Positions 1 to 11,317 of a DNA stretch of 27,173 nucleotides are shown piece after piece. The notes under the pieces are model-generated. The model had not been told where the DNA came from and searched no databases. It saw only the letters and a program-made list of their open reading frames with translations. This DNA comes from Phialocephala subalpina (Eukaryota; Ascomycota; Leotiomycetes; Helotiales; Mollisiaceae). Where the stretch lies: assembly GCA_900073065.1 (NCBI GenBank), contig FJOG01000060.1, positions 225,465-252,637 on the forward strand, read 5' to 3'. A program made the position numbers and the translations under genes. Position 1 is the first letter of the stretch. The number at the start of each line of letters is the position of its first letter.

Positions 1-330
1 AAAATAAGAATAATTTCTTTTTTAAATTTTAAATAAAAATTTATTTATTTATAATATTTTTATCCTTATTATAATTTTATTAATAATTTTAAAAAAAATT
101 AATATTATAAAATTAAAATATTATTTTAATAAATTATTATTATAATAATATATATTATAATATTTAAATATATTTGCATTTTATATAATTATATTTTATT
201 ATTAAAATCCAATATAATTTCTCTCTCAAATTATTTTATTTCTTAGTATATTATTTATTATATAATAATCTAATCATTAAAAGAATTTTATAATATTGAA
301 ACAAATGAATAACGAGTTATACTATATAAA
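1..330. repeat. AT-rich block, RIP-type (left edge)
   Basis: This stretch consists almost only of A and T in short TA, TTA and AAT runs, with no open frame and hardly any G or C. Composition changes to ordinary mixed sequence between about 300 and 400. The look is that of a fungal AT-rich isochore made from transposon copies mutated C to T by repeat-induced point mutation. The parent element cannot be recognised here. The block continues off the window to the left. Confidence 0.7.
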
Positions 331-1578
331 TACTAATATGCGAGCCATATAATGGTCTTAGCCCTAGAAAGATTATACGGGCGAAAAAAAATAAAAAATT
401 ATATATAATCCCTAGGAAGGTGTACTTATTCGGAGAGGCCCATAAATCAAAAGATAAACGAATAGCTGTACTGTAAGACTGGAGCATGCCAATCAAAATC
501 ACTCGACCGGCTAAAAAGCTAGCCACTAGACCACTTGATGGTAGAGAGCCTGAAGAAAGTAATCTTAACTAATTGGTCCTGCACTAAAGGAGCAGTTGAT
601 AAGCGTATTGCTTCTTTTGGTTGACTATCTTTCGTCAGCTTGTGGATATGGCCTTTGAAATGCTTTGATACGCTGCAAGGACATGGTTGACGGCGTCATC
701 TGGGCCTGAAAATGCGGGGTACAGTATTATCCGCTTCATCTAGGGTAGTATAGCTCGCATATGTCTATTCAAGGTTAAGAGACATGAGATGGGGCGAGTA
801 AGTAATAGTAGTGTCAACTACATGACGGCATTCCAGACTATCGTGAAGCAGTCAGGCTGCTCTGCATATGAGGTTTGCATGTGGTGTCCGTCGTATATCG
901 TACCCGCCGCTCGTATTCGAACGCCCGAGACCTCTGCCCATGCTCAGCTCTTCTCTGGCGTTACAGGTTAAAATCGCGTTTTGAAGCTAGCGATTTCAAC
1001 ATATCTGGATGCTCGGTTCTTGCTTGCGCGAGGACTGACTCTACGCCATAATTCCGAGAGATTCTATCCGACCTACTACGCACTGCATGCGGAGTACGTG
1101 GTGACCCCGCGCTGTGCGGGGTAGCTCTGCATAGTTTGTGGAATGGGGCAGTGAATCCGATTCTGGCGACTGATGTTAGTGACCGTGGCTAACCAGTTAG
1201 AGAAAGAAAATACGAAATACGAGCACGAACGGCTTCATATTGCATGTCATTATAATTCGTGGATTAGAGAAATCATCAATATTCGAACCAGGTGACCTTG
1301 AAATGAAATGCGATGCGCCGCATCTGTTTAACTTCGATCATAAATCGGGCCGAGAGCAACGAGAAAAGCTCGAATTGCTAGTGCAGAAGTCCTACCACTT
1401 CGTCATGTTGTGGGCGCTCGGCTGAGAAGAAGCCTTGGGGCCAGAATACACTGGGCTAAGCTGAGGTGAATGTTTCTGACGGCATGGGAATATTTAATCC
1501 ATGCCTTCCCAGTAAATATACCAAGTGCATAAACTTCTATCCCCTCCTGATATCCAGGAAGCGCCAGTTGCCGCCAAC
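331..1578. other. Gene-free stretch upstream of the GH3 gene
   Basis: I see no gene in these 1.25 kb. The open frames are short, lack recognisable motifs and have no splice sites joining them. On the minus strand at about 489-543 is a run resembling the first third of a tRNA gene, with an A-box-like GGTCTAGTGGCTAG, but no anticodon arm or good B box follows. Just before the GH3 gene, at 1481-1505, is a perfect dyad (GGCATGG, 11-nt AT-rich spacer, CCATGCC). Its spacer contains TATTTAA and may include the core promoter. Confidence 0.5.
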
Positions 1579-4054
1579 ATGTCTACTCTCTTAAATCTTG
1601 CCCTCTTCGTTATTGCCACTCCCTTCACAGCGCTGGTCCAGGGGTTATTTTTCGAGCCTTACGCTGCTTTATCCAATCGTACATTGTCCCTCGGTGAGTT
1701 CCAGATACGCATGATTAGCTCAATACTAACGGACTCGTGCCAGAGGTCGCACTAGAGAAAGCAACTGCCTTCATCGCACAGCTTAATGTAACAGAGAAAG
1801 TAGCGATAGTCACAGGGGCGGGTGGAAGCTGTATCGGGAACATCGCACCTATCCCCAGACTTAATTTTTCGGGACTTTGCCTTTCAGATGGTCCGTCTGG
1901 AGTCAACCGCAACGATCTAGTCAGTGTATTTCCAGCAGGGTTAACAGCCGCAGCTTCCTGGGATAAAACCCTTGTATACCGACGAGGATTTGCTATGGGG
2001 TCTGAGTTCAAAGCGAAAGGTGTCCACATAGGCTTGGGGTAAGCACACTCTTATTTCACACTTGTATACATATATATAATCCGGCGCATATCTAACAAAG
2101 TTGTAGTCCTGTCGCAGGACCACTTGGACGACATGGATTGGGAGGCCGCAACTGGGAAGGATTTTCTCCAGACCCTTACCTGACTGGATGGATGATGGAT
2201 TCTTCAATCCGCGGTATGCAAGACGCTGGCGTCCAGTCGTGCTCCAAGCATTTTGTTGGGAATGAGCAAGAAACGCAGAGAACCAATACCGTCTCCTCGA
2301 ATGGGGCCAGCATCGACGCCATATCCTCGAATATTGACGACCGTACAATGCACGAATTGTATCTCTGGCCATTCTACGATGCAGTCAAGGCGGGAACTGC
2401 TTCAGTTATGTGCAGTTATAACCGACTCAATGAAACCTACGCTTGCGAGAACTCTTCCCTTCTAAATGGAATTCTGAAGGGAGAACTGGGATTTGAAGGT
2501 TACGTCATGTCAGATTGGTTCGCAACCCATTCCGGAGTGGCCTCAATCAACGGTGGTTTGGATATGACCATGCCAGGTTCTACAGACCAAGCTTCGTATG
2601 GTATTGGTGGGGTCGCCAACAGTTTCTTTGGGGGTAACCTCACTGCGGCCGTCAACAATGGAAGTGTTTCTATGACACGACTCGATGACATGATTCGACG
2701 CGTTATGCTACCTTACTACCTCCTTGGTCAAGATAAAAACTATCCTACCATGGATCCCTCCACGATCGCTATCCTTGCCGCCACTTATCTATCGGGCAAT
2801 TCAAACATACCTGCGCGAGATGTTCGAGGGAATCATGCAGGCCTAATTCGCGAGTTGGGTTCTGCTGGGACTGTTCTCCTGAAAAATATTAACTCCACAC
2901 TTCCACTCCGCTCTCCCAAGAACATTGGAGTTTTCGGCAATGATGCTCCTGACCCTACGGAAGGTCTTACCCAGGTGACAGACTACGATGAGTGGGGATT
3001 CAACTTTGGCACCCTTGATATAGGAGGCGGATCTGGTACGGTTCGTCACACAAATCTTGTGTCCCCTCTCGAAGCCATCAAAGCTCGCGCAAGGCGAACA
3101 GGAGCGAGAGTGCAATATGTTACCGATAATGCCATTATTGCCGCCAATTATTTTAGCACTATCTATCCCACACCTGATGTGTGTCTCGTATTCTTGAAGA
3201 CATACGCCGAAGAAGGCGCAGACCGTACAGCTTATGACGCGCATTGGAACGCGACCCTCGTCGTGGAGAATGTCGCCAGGAGGTGCCCAAATACCGTTGT
3301 TGTTACTCACTCTGGGGGAATAAACACAATGCCATGGGCTCAGAACAAAAATGTTACGGCCATTCTAGCCGCCCATTTTCCTGGAGAAGAGACCGGCAAT
3401 TCAATTGTTGATATCCTGTGGGGTGACGTGAATCCATCGGGGAGGCTTCCCTATACGATTCCTGTCCATGCGGCCGATTATGATATTCCAATTGTCAACC
3501 TCACGAACGTAACTAATCCTGGTGCATGGCAATCAAACTTCACTGAGGGTCAGCTCATAGATTATCGGCATTTTGACGCCCGAGCCATAACCCCCTTGTA
3601 CGAGTTTGGCTATGGTCTTAGCTACACGAACTTCAGTCTGCACCATAACATATCCGCGTCTGCGCTAGTCCCTAATCCAACCAGGACACCAAATCTGCTT
3701 TTAAAAACGGCTCCAGGAGGAAACCCCGATCTGTGGACTCGACTTGCGACCCTGGAGACAGAAGTCTCGAACACGGGAGCCGTGGCGGGATCAACCGTTG
3801 TGCAACTATACATCTCGCTTCCACAAGATGCAGTACCTGCGGGTACACCTCTGAAAGTTCTCCGCGGGTTTGAAAAGATACACCTTAATCCGGGTGAGAA
3901 CCAAAAGGTCAATTTCTTTCTTACACGACGTGATCTAAGTTATTGGGATACGGCTGCACAAGCATGGGCTCTCCCAACGGGAAACATTAGGTTTCAAACC
4001 GGGTTCAGTTCCAAGGACCTTATACAGTCAACGACATTTTCAATGCGCGAGTAG
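1579..4054 (+). CDS. Secreted GH3 beta-glucosidase
   Basis: Three exons, 1579-1693, 1744-2038 and 2107-4054, give a 785-residue protein. Both introns are GT-AG with a CTAAC branch site, and both junctions restore the reading frame through conserved GH3 sequence. Family role: removal of terminal beta-D-glucose from cellobiose, short beta-glucans or aryl glucosides outside the cell. The first ~22 residues form a signal peptide. The N-terminal domain has SDGPSGV, then GPVAGPLGR and GGRNWEGFSPDPYL across the second junction, KHFVGNEQE (K184-H185) and VMSDW, whose D273 is the expected nucleophile. The second domain has AEEGADR near 505, where a Glu (E505 or E506) is the likely acid/base, and the PGEE...NPSGRLPYTIP segment. 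A fibronectin-III-like domain fills roughly 660-785. Many N-X-S/T sites fit a glycosylated secreted enzyme. Length is normal and no damage is visible. Exact substrate is not evident. Confidence 0.93.
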
Positions 4055-4440
4055 ATTTGTCTACGTGATGAGAACTTAATACATATTCCATAATCCATCT
4101 AACTCGCATTTATTTACCTGCCTGCTGATTGGTTCCCGTACCGAATCTTCAGCCTCCCACCCCCTTGTGAGCCCGTGCATCGACTCAAAATAGCATTAAG
4201 AAACAGTGCCGTGTATAATAAGAGCGTGATTCTGGAAGTCTATCTTGCGTTCTAGCTGCATTTGACAAACTTCTCAATTGGGACGATCTCCTTCTTTCAG
4301 CTAAGATAAATGCTTCCGCTTGAAGTGCTTGGTCAGGTCACTTGGGCTGATGCATTTTGAGTCTGCTAAGTAATTCAAGCTGTGCTTGCAGCCTCGTGAC
4401 ATTGAATAGCAGCACTTGCATTAACACACCGAAGCGAACT
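4055..4440. other. Intergenic, nothing recognised
   Basis: Downstream region of the GH3 gene. It holds no coding frame, RNA or repeat that I can support. The GH3 transcript presumably ends in the first 100-150 bases. Confidence 0.5.
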
Positions 4441-4544
4441 CTTGCATATACATATAATCGCCAAATGCGCAGCATGCATTCGACTATATGAAAGTCCTCA
4501 GCACTTCAAGTATCCAAGTCTTTATAAAATTCCGTATTAACTTG

Positions 4545-5470
4545 CAGGAAACAAGCATATATAGATATTCCTCGACAGCTGCAGATACCGGGCTGGAAGG
4601 AGGCGAACGTGGATGTGCAGAGACTGGTACAAGGCTACCTGAGTGGAGAACGCGGAGGCAATGGCTTCTCGTGTTCGACAATGCTGATGACATAGATCTG
4701 TGGTTTCCCAGATCTGATGATCCGCTCAAAGCTCGTGGTCTTTCGGAATACCTTCCCAGAAGTCGTCAAGGAGCTATTGTCTTTACTACACGGGATAGGA
4801 AGATGGCTGTCAAGCTCACCGGACAAAACGTGTTGGAGGTTTCACAGATGCTCTCGGGACACTCGATGCATACTCTTTCATCATCAAGCGACTGGGCGGT
4901 CAAGCTTTCGATCTACATCGTTTGGTGCATCTCGCCCAACGGAACTGGTTGCGAAAAGATGCGCAGCTAGCCAAATGGACTGACATAGAAATTGTGCGAC
5001 TAGAGGACGTGTTTCCCGACTATGAGCATTCAAATCGTATCATGTGGAGGACACTGCTTACACATGTCCTGTATGCGCTCAAATCTGATATCCATGATGG
5101 TGCTAAGGCAAAGAGAACTGACCTTACGTGGCGATACGGAATGTGTCTTTACAGTGACGGACGTTATGACGAAGCAGAATCACAAATTCTCGAAGTCTTT
5201 GAGACAAGAAAGCAGACGTTGGGCCCTGAACATCCAGACACGCTGACTAGCATGGCCAACCTGGCTTTGATGTACTGGAAGCAGAGCCGTTGGAAAGAAG
5301 CTGAAGATCTGGAAGTGCAAGTCCATGAGACAGAAAGTGTTAGTTCTAGAGCATCCAGATACGCTGACTAGCGTGACTAACCTGGCTTCAACATACTGGA
5401 ATCACGGCCGCTGGAAGGAGGCTGGACACCGGCATGTGCAAGTGGATGCTCAGTCGGCACACTGTCTTGG
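4545..5470 (+). pseudogene. Decayed NB-ARC / kinesin-light-chain-TPR (NLR-type) gene
   Basis: Fragments of one fungal NLR-type protein follow each other in the right order but in different frames. First frame (about 4549-4650): DIPRQLQIPGWKEANVDVQ, the stretch usually found between the P-loop and kinase-2 motif. Second frame (about 4656-4840): QWLLVFDNADDIDLWFP (Walker B/kinase-2) and GAIVFTTRDRKMA. Third frame (about 4870-5330): DLHRLVHLAQRNWLRKDA, then a TPR unit with LGPEHPDTLTSMANLALMYW and GRYDEAE. Back to the second frame (about 5331-5430): a further TPR unit, LEHPDTLTSVTNLASTYW. The P-loop part upstream is missing, most of the ARC segment between VLEVSQM and the HRLVHLA motif appears deleted, and the TPR array stops after about two or three units. 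A probable ancestral intron (GTATCC to TTGCAG, 4508-4545) precedes the first fragment. Intact relatives signal in self/non-self recognition; this copy cannot make such a protein. Confidence 0.8.
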
Positions 5471-5727
5471 CGTGAGTATGCGCTTCATGTTAGGCTTACT
5501 CTCTGGCCTCGTGATTACAGTTTGAAACCTCGCGGCAGTACATGACGCCTGAGCCTTTGTATTGCGCCGTTCTGGTGACATGCGTAGTTTGTGCCAGAAG
5601 TAAATAGATGAAGAATATACGTGTTTGCTTCTCAATCATAATACGAAAACTAACAACCCTGTGCTTTCTACAAGATTCTATAAGATATCACCGCCCTTAA
5701 CGACGAACCATTCCACCTCCAAGCTTA

Positions 5728-7502
5728 TTAGAACAGAACTTTCTGCCACCAGGCACAGCGCGCGTTCGTGTTGCTATTGCGTATCTCATCGATATTTGTA
5801 ACATTAAGCCTCAGAATTGATGCATTTGGTCCATACATGTTGAATTGACGAATGCCATCTGCACTAGGTCGGCCTTTTTCGGCAAAGCTTGTAATGAATC
5901 GCTGCAACGCAATCGCAATGGTCACATTGGCGACGCCCAACGGCACATTCGATGCAGCTCCACCAGTGAAGTAAGTATAGGAAATGTCTTGAGCGTGTAA
6001 GGCGGGAGAAACGGCGAAAAGATAAGAGTAAGTCTTGTTACCGTACGCAGTCGACAAATAATTCGTGTTGCACGTGAAGATGCCCTCAGAGATGATTAAA
6101 TCAGCACGGGAATACTGGTCGCGGTACGGGTGGGATCCGTCGAAAACTGGTGGATACAAAGTTTTGGTGACGTAGTCGATGGTTTGTTGCGTTGTAGCTG
6201 GGAAAACTGTTCTCAGGTGCGATTGCAGAGTCTCATCTGATTGAATGTATGGAGGAGTGAAGAACGCTCCTTCATCTGCGTTGTGGCCGACCATAACCCG
6301 GACATCCTTGTCGAATTTTCCCTGTGCGAAAAGCTGTCCTGGCTGAAGTGGTACAAAGTTTCCATCTACAACCGGACCATAAGTGAACTGGCCCCACGCC
6401 GTTTCGTATGCGACTTGCTGAGCGTTGGCGCGAATGAGAGCTTCCGAGGGCAAAGCGCGGAGTTCTGCAAGAGAAGAAGTGTTCGTCAAGCGTAGAAATG
6501 CCTGATACGTGTTTTCCGTCTGGACATTAGACTGACTTGGCCACCAACCGGGACTCTGAGGGATAGCTTGTTGGAAAGGTACCTTGCCTTTGGTGCCACC
6601 GTATGCAGTGATCTGATGCATGATGCTTCCTCCGCCTGCACTTTCGCCAAAAACCGTGACACGGTTCTTGTCGCCTCCAAAAAAATGGATGTATTTCTGG
6701 ATCCATTCGAGAGCAAAACGCTGGTCGTACAAGCCCACATTGGAAACACCACCCTCAGCGTTGAAAGAGGGACCGGCTTGGAACCCAAAGGCGCCAAGTC
6801 TATAATTAATAGAAACGTAGATGATCTCGCCATTTGATGAATTACCAGAGGCGGCGAGCAGTCCGGCAGGGTCGTTGTGCTTATTTCCAATGGTGTAGCC
6901 GCCACCGTAAATCCAAACAAGCACAGGAGCACCGAAGCCTTGACCTGCCTTGGTTAGAACGGCCTTCGGCACGAAAACGTCCAAGAAGAGACAGTCTTCA
7001 GACTCGCTGGGATCCGGTGCTGGAACTGTGCTGCTAGAGTTTGCACCAGGTGGTGTGTACGATTGGGTCAAGTTGTAGGGCTGTCCTAGCACAAGACTGC
7101 TGAGGAAAGGTAAGGCAGCTTCTTGCCACCCTGGCGTGGCCTGTGGGCAAATCCTACCTTGATCAGTACTGCTATGAGAACGTTGTACTCATGCTAAGAT
7201 CGTGTGCATACCTTGAGGTGCTGCCAGTGTTGACAGATGATCGATTCTTGCCAGGAACCTGAGGAGGTGCGAAACGGAGATCACCAACTGGAGGTGCAGC
7301 ATATCGGATATTGGAAAAGTTGTAGAAGTTCCCAGTGCTCTGCCATATGTTAGTGAGCAGTTGTATATATAATTAGAGACATGCTTACGTTGAAACCCGC
7401 AGCCCGATAGACCTCATACCCGAGATCGACTTCTGGTAGTGATGAGTTTTGCGCGTAAACTGCTCCGAAAAGAGCTGCCACGCTGAGTAGCCTCAACATC
7501 AT
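5728..7502 (-). CDS. Secreted type-B carboxylesterase/lipase
   Basis: Three exons on the minus strand, 7502-7389, 7339-7212 and 7153-5728, encode 555 residues. The introns have GTAAGC and GTATGC donors, and the junctions restore the family N-terminus (YNFSNIRYAAPPVGDLRF, then RICPQATPGWQ). A signal peptide covers about residues 1-17 (MMLRLLSVAALFGAVYA). The alpha/beta-hydrolase fold carries SEDCLFLDVF, the oxyanion motif GGG at 164-166, nucleophile S252 in GESAGGG, acidic residue E375 in ADEGAFF, and a likely catalytic H467 in ALHAQDISYTYF. The family cleaves carboxylic esters, including lipids, xenobiotics and sometimes plant phenolic esters; the natural substrate is not visible. Two adjacent ATGs exist; I use the first. 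The gene is divergent from the RTA1-like gene, with a 613-bp shared intergenic region. The reading frame is intact. Confidence 0.92.
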
Positions 7503-8115
7503 ACTATGTAGACTGGAGAATGTTGGTGGTCACGAGATATGAATTGACCAGGTAGCTGAACGAAGCTGCCTGTACAAGCAGAAACTGATGGGGGACAGAA
7601 GAAACCCAACCAATGCAATAAAGACTTCGATGTTGCAGGCACGAGCGCGCTTTAATACAACATAAAACCATTAATACGCCTACCTTATATGCATTTCTAT
7701 GATGGAAAACCTACCAATAATATCCACAAACAAGATTCCCTTACCTGTAGTCGAGTGTCCAAGCTACGGCTTTACTCCGATGGAGCGGTATCGATGAGGC
7801 GGGCGGGGCTGCGCCCCTGACTTGTAAGCGAGGAGCGGAACCGCAGACCCTGCTACACGAATCCGAGCAAAAGTTTCCCTTTTCGACCACAGAAATACGA
7901 GCTCAGCCCGAATATATGCCGGGCTTGTTTAACGTAAGAGTTCTTGGTCGCCATCATACCCCTTGGCTTTACTTCGTCATCACTCATTTCTACTTTCTTC
8001 GACTTACTCAGAAGCTCTTCTTTCAACTCGCCAACACTCTAATTACATCACGAAAACAAAATTTTCCTACTTCACGACTTTTTGACTTATTCGCAACGAC
8101 CTTTTCAAAGACATC
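7503..8115. promoter_or_regulatory. Divergent intergenic region (esterase / RTA1-like)
   Basis: These 613 bases separate two genes transcribed away from each other and should contain both promoters. A small GC-rich dyad lies at 7805-7817 (GGGGC, TGC, GCCCC). From about 7960 to 8110 the plus strand is rich in pyrimidine runs, as is common near transcription starts and 5' leaders in filamentous fungi, so this is the probable leader of the RTA1-like gene. No known regulator site is assigned. Confidence 0.5.
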
Positions 8116-9046
8116 ATGAACACTGGCAATGGTCCGTTTGGACCCGTTGTCAATGGCACTCAGATTGTGTTCTTCGAATATCGTCCCAACAAATCTGCCG
8201 GATATGCTTTTACCGCTCTCTTCGGACTCCTTTCTCTGGCACATTTGATCTACATTCTCTGGCGGCGGGCATGGTTCTTCATTCCGTTTCTCCTTGGCGG
8301 TCTTGGTAATATCTTCTCCATACCCAGACACCTTTCAGTGAACTTACAGTTTCTGACTCTACAAACTAGCGGAGACATTTGGCTACTATGGTCGTGCACT
8401 TGCCTCTGACCAGCCGACAAAGGTCGGGCCGTTCATCCTGCAAAACCTTCTCATCCTCGTTGCTACTCCCTTCCTCGCCACAAGCGTATATATGAGCCTA
8501 GGACGAATTATCACCTCTTTGGACGCCCAACGCTACTCTGTCATGAACATGCGGTGGATGACAAAGATATACGTCCTTATCGACATTGCCTGTATCATCA
8601 GTCAGTTTATAGGTGCCGCTCTGCCTGCTTCCGGTGACCCAGCAGCTATCACGAAGGCCAGAATCATTCTCCTCGGTGGCTTGATCACTCAACTGGTTGC
8701 CTTATCCTTGTTCATATTTACGTCCTGGCATGTACACAGCCGCATAAAAAAGAACCCTCCTGAGCTGCTGCTCAAAGACAAATCATTGAGATGGCAGAAT
8801 TATTTCAGAGCTGTCGAGGTCGTCACCGTGCTGATGATTGCACGAAGTTTGGTCCGGACGATCGAGTATCTTCAAGGGGAGGGGGGCTATGTGATATCTC
8901 ATGAGGTGTTTCTCTATGCTTGCGATGCGGCACTTATGGCTCTTGCGATGGTGATCTTTCTGATTATTTACCCGGGCCGATTCGTTCAAGATGCACGTCA
9001 ACTGAAAGGCGACCAGGGAGGAAACTTTTTGCTTGGGAGTAGGTAG
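8116..9046 (+). CDS. RTA1-like seven-helix membrane protein
   Basis: Two exons, 8116-8305 and 8370-9046, give 288 residues. The 64-nt intron starts GTAATA and ends CTAG with a CTGAC branch site; splicing creates GGLAETFGYYGRAL, the conserved G-E-x-x-G-Y-x-x-R segment of the family. Seven hydrophobic segments lie at about 28-48, 52-70, 84-107, 128-148, 161-183, 209-226 and 242-264. The hallmark RTIEY...G..G....HE...YACDA is present before the last helix. RTA1-family proteins (yeast RTA1, RSB1, RTM1) are linked to lipid translocation and resistance to aminocholesterol or long-chain bases, in the plasma membrane or endomembranes. Transport by this member is inferred from family only. It lies 768 bp upstream of a Zn2Cys6 regulator on the same strand. 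The gene looks intact. Confidence 0.9.
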
Positions 9047-9814
9047 ATTTGAACGAGAAGTGCTGGTCGGGGTGTTTTGTTGTAAATCTGGAGTTGTGAC
9101 ATTGTTGTGGTAATAAAGCTAAAATGTAAGATGGACAGCTAGTGTGGACTGTGGTGGCCAGTGAAGTGTTGGACATGGGATTGCAGATGAATTTAACGGC
9201 TCTTTCTTGCCATCGATAGAATTATGGTCTGGATTGCATATGTCTAGAACCATAACCTAGGCTATAACTGTACCCTGATGTGCTTACCCGATGAGGGCTG
9301 AGACCGTCTTCTGTATGATACATGTACTCGGAGAAAATAATTGTAGGAGTATTAAAATCGCAGCCTAGAAACTTCTAAAATCGGAGAATCATTCTCGTCA
9401 GGGATATCAACTACGGCATGCCCTTAGACTGTGCAATTATAAGGTTTTGATGTATTTCGGGATGGGTTTCGGCAGCATTGTAGAAAGGGTTGAAACGCAC
9501 CTCCAAATATCTGAGGTGGGGGATCCCTGAAGAGCTTCCTTTTCTTGCATTAAACGAAAGAATAATACGATATACGAGCTCAATCAGGTAATGTTATACG
9601 AAGCGGCTGCAGGATCTCCTCGCTAATTGACTAGCCGAAACGAACCAACGAGTCAGGCTGATCCATCTGTCTCCAGTCAAGCTTTGCGTGCAAATACAAG
9701 AATGCCCTTAAACCCAGTAGCTCAAGCTTGCTTTTACGGTTCCGCGGATTCTCGGATTCATCTCATCTCGTTACGCCCGCCAATTTGATTATCTTACTCT
9801 AGTAAGAAGAAGCT
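9047..9814. other. Intergenic between RTA1-like gene and Zn2Cys6 regulator
   Basis: This stretch holds the 3' end of the RTA1-like gene and the promoter of the regulator. I find no coding frame, repeat or RNA gene in it. Confidence 0.5.
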
Positions 9815-11317
9815 ATGGTGCCCCCGGCAGAAGCTAAAAAAGAACGGCGAACCCATCGGAAGTCACGTCTCGGATGCCAGTCATGCAAGCAGCGAAAGAT
9901 CAAATGCGATGAAAGCAGACCGAATTGCTGCAATTGTATTCGCAGAGAGATTGAGTGCGTTTTCCCTGCCCGCGGTCCAAAAAGGGATGTAGGAGAAAGG
10001 GCGCCGAGATCCGAGTTGGCTCCAGGATGCAACAGCCAAGCTGCCACACAATCGCAGCTTGTCAGCTCTCAATTCTCCCCAATACAGAATGAGAGCACAT
10101 TCTATGGCACTCTACGTTTCGTACCTTACAGGAAATTCCACGGAGGCGAATCTAAATTCCCGAATGTTCACAGCGAATCCGAGGTTCCTTTCGATCCGAG
10201 TACCAGGCGTTCTCCGACTCGCAGCGAGCACGACTTCCAGGCAATGTCAGAAAGACTTTCATGTCTCGAGAACACCATCAATCCGCCCAAGACTACACCA
10301 TATGAGCCGACTAGTGTTCTTACATATGCCGACATGGCGTTACTCCACCACTACTTTTACATGCCTGACGACTCTTCCGAGAAGGAAGAGCTACTCCAAG
10401 CAGGCTTCCGCTACCCACATCTCTTGCATCTAATTCTGGGCTTTGCCGCTTTACACTGGTCTCATCAAGAGCCTCAACAGAAATCTGACTTGGTCGCGCA
10501 AGCTGAACGACACCATGTGATAGGTATGCAAGGTGCCACCAAGTTGCTCAGTCACGCCGAAGAGGACAGCATGGCGATTGTATACAAAAGCGCCATACTG
10601 ATCGGGCTCTACAACCTCGCTCTGGGACCACAACCAGGTGAATATGTAGGGTTCAGCGATCACGATGGCGTGGCGAGCTTCTTGGTCTTCCTGCGTGGCG
10701 TACGCATCATCCGCGAGAAGAACGAAGAAGCAACACAGTCACCAGCGGCAGCAACGCCAGCAACGCCAGCAACGCCTAAAGCAGCACCATTGGTTCCTAA
10801 GCGCGATGGTATAGACATGTTTATCCCAGATCAGTTGCCATGTGCAAATGTTGGACATGCAGGATATTTTGAGAACCTCCGTTGTCTCGCTCGAGCTTCT
10901 CCCAACGATCCTTTGGGCTCAGCTTCTAGGGATACATCGATATATCTCACCGCAATCGACCAACTCGAACCTTTCTTTGAGGAAATATACGGCTCCCAGA
11001 CAAGTTCATATCAGGCTAAGACTGCTACTCCCTACAGTCGCGTGGCTTTTGGCTGGCTGTACCGAGTTTCGGGAGGGTTCATAAATCGCCTCCAAGAGAA
11101 GGCGCCACTTGCGCTCGCAATATTTGCTTGTTTTGCGGTGGTGCTGAAGAGGTTGGAGACTGGGTGGGTTGTGGAGGGTTGGCCGGAGCATATTATGTCT
11201 GGGGTTTGGAAGTTCTTGAGGCCGGAATCGAGAGGTTTGGTTTGGTGGCCGATGCAGGAGATGGGATTGGAGCTGCCAATTGGTCACTGCGTTTATCTCG
11301 AGAGCGTACTTAGTTAA
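9815..11317 (+). CDS. Zn(II)2Cys6 transcription factor, Upc2-like
   Basis: Single exon, 500 residues. The zinc cluster is perfect: C21, C24, C31, C38, C41, C48 (C-x2-C-x6-C-x6-C-x2-C-x6-C), inside a basic stretch beginning KKERRTHRKSRLGCQSCKQR. A Ser/Gln-rich linker follows. The region from about 168 (TYADMALLHHYF, then YPHLLHLILGFAALH and MAIVYKSAILIGLYNLA) matches the fungal regulator domain seen in sterol-regulator-like (Upc2-type) proteins, including a late WRFL/RPES...WWP-type tail. This is a nuclear regulator; in yeast, Upc2 senses ergosterol, but many filamentous relatives have unknown ligands. A 9-bp unit (GCAACGCCA) is repeated three times at 10751-10777 and encodes an A-T-P run in a linker, a likely length-variable site. 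The frame is open to the stop; no damage seen. Confidence 0.88.
   Translation: MVPPAEAKKERRTHRKSRLGCQSCKQRKIKCDESRPNCCNCIRREIECVFPARGPKRDVGERAPRSELAPGCNSQAATQSQLVSSQFSPIQNESTFYGTLRFVPYRKFHGGESKFPNVHSESEVPFDPSTRRSPTRSEHDFQAMSERLSCLENTINPPKTTPYEPTSVLTYADMALLHHYFYMPDDSSEKEELLQAGFRYPHLLHLILGFAALHWSHQEPQQKSDLVAQAERHHVIGMQGATKLLSHAEEDSMAIVYKSAILIGLYNLALGPQPGEYVGFSDHDGVASFLVFLRGVRIIREKNEEATQSPAAATPATPATPKAAPLVPKRDGIDMFIPDQLPCANVGHAGYFENLRCLARASPNDPLGSASRDTSIYLTAIDQLEPFFEEIYGSQTSSYQAKTATPYSRVAFGWLYRVSGGFINRLQEKAPLALAIFACFAVVLKRLETGWVVEGWPEHIMSGVWKFLRPESRGLVWWPMQEMGLELPIGHCVYLESVLS
10751..10777 (+). repeat. 9-bp tandem repeat, three units
   Basis: Three consecutive copies of GCAACGCCA (the last ending in T) lie inside the regulator gene and encode a short Ala-Thr-Pro run. 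Because the unit is a multiple of three, changes in copy number keep the frame. Confidence 0.85.

Noticed and set aside
789..971. 60-residue open frame on the plus strand
   Set aside because: No family motif, no splice partner and no start context of note; likely chance.
9588..9605. loxP-like half site (TATACGAAG)
   Set aside because: Only nine bases match, with no second arm or spacer; expected by chance.
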